NCBI GenBank assembly: GCA_039819115.1
Contig: JBCBST010000177.1
Location: 1-5,289 of the forward strand
DNA: 5,289 bases
DNA from: JBCBST01 sp039819115
Lineage (GTDB): Bacteria > Bacteroidota > Rhodothermia > Balneolales > Balneolaceae
Reading direction: 5' to 3'
Shown: positions 5,237 to 5,289 of the stretch, one piece after another
Layout: every line of letters starts with the position of its first letter
Numbering within the stretch: position 1 is the stretch's first letter
Position numbers and translations under genes: made by a program
The notes under the pieces: model-generated
Seen by the model: only the letters and a program-made list of their open reading frames with translations
Told to the model about the DNA's origin: nothing
Databases searched by the model: none

Positions 5237-5289
5237 ATGTCTAGTTTCGGAGATCTAAACCGAGTAAATACGAACGTTCAGTCGCTGAG
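5237..5289 (+). CDS. fliC: Flagellin, third copy (N-terminal fragment, cut by window end)
   Basis: Seventeen codons are present, reading MSSFGDLNRVNTNVQSL, the start of the same flagellin type as the two upstream copies. The first 14 residues are identical to those copies; residue 15 is Gln instead of Asn. The start is supported by AGAGGT (5224-5229), 8 nt before the ATG, and by a sigma-28-type promoter. Unlike the two tandem copies, which share their first 56 bases exactly, this gene already differs at six synonymous codons in that short stretch, so it is an older or unhomogenised paralogue. The rest lies outside the window; whether it is intact cannot be seen. Confidence 0.9.
   Translation, partial: MSSFGDLNRVNTNVQSL

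Noticed and set aside
1873..5289. Invertible flagellin phase-variation switch
   Set aside because: All three flagellins point the same way, no recombinase gene is visible and no inverted repeats flank a promoter. Only direct-repeat recombination is plausible.

Overview
The window looks like chromosomal DNA from a flagellated bacterium of the Balneolota / Rhodothermota-Bacteroidota side of the tree. This is an inference from the style of the flagellins (N-terminus MSSFGDLNRVNTNV), a Bacteroidota-like signal peptide ending LSLFGQ, moderate GC with very A/T-rich spacers, and weak Shine-Dalgarno sites on the non-flagellar genes. No rRNA, tRNA, CRISPR array, insertion sequence or phage gene is visible.

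Layout: positions 1-277 hold no recognisable gene. A secreted serine hydrolase of the beta-lactamase/esterase fold (278-1429, minus) is divergent from the flagellar cluster. A 443-bp spacer (1430-1872) carries small dyads, phased-looking A/T tracts and a sigma-28-type promoter (1791-1817). Two tandem flagellin genes follow (1873-2802 and 2834-3778, plus). They are separated by only 31 bp, with a copied ribosome-binding site and no second promoter, and are closed by a strong intrinsic terminator (3804-3833). A UDP-N-acetylhexosamine 4-epimerase of the WbpP/TviC type (3899-4870, minus) faces them. A further A/T-rich spacer (4871-5236) holds a second sigma-28-type promoter (5159-5185) in front of a third flagellin, cut off by the window end after 17 codons.

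How it fits together: this is a late-class flagellar filament locus. At least three flagellins are made from two transcription units with matching promoters: an identical 12-base block containing the -35, and an identical CGATAA -10 core, with the same 14-base gap between them. The first two flagellins are a recent or homogenised tandem duplication, identical over the first 106 residues and over 70 residues near the C-terminus, and divergent only in the exposed middle. The epimerase lying between the flagellin units could supply UDP-GalNAc (or a related UDP-sugar) for filament glycosylation or for surface polysaccharide. That link rests on position and family only.

Most notable: the matched sigma-28 promoter pair, the mosaic tandem flagellins that could recombine in frame to one chimera, the epimerase between flagellin units, and the hydrolase whose third active-site motif begins with Trp rather than His or Lys.
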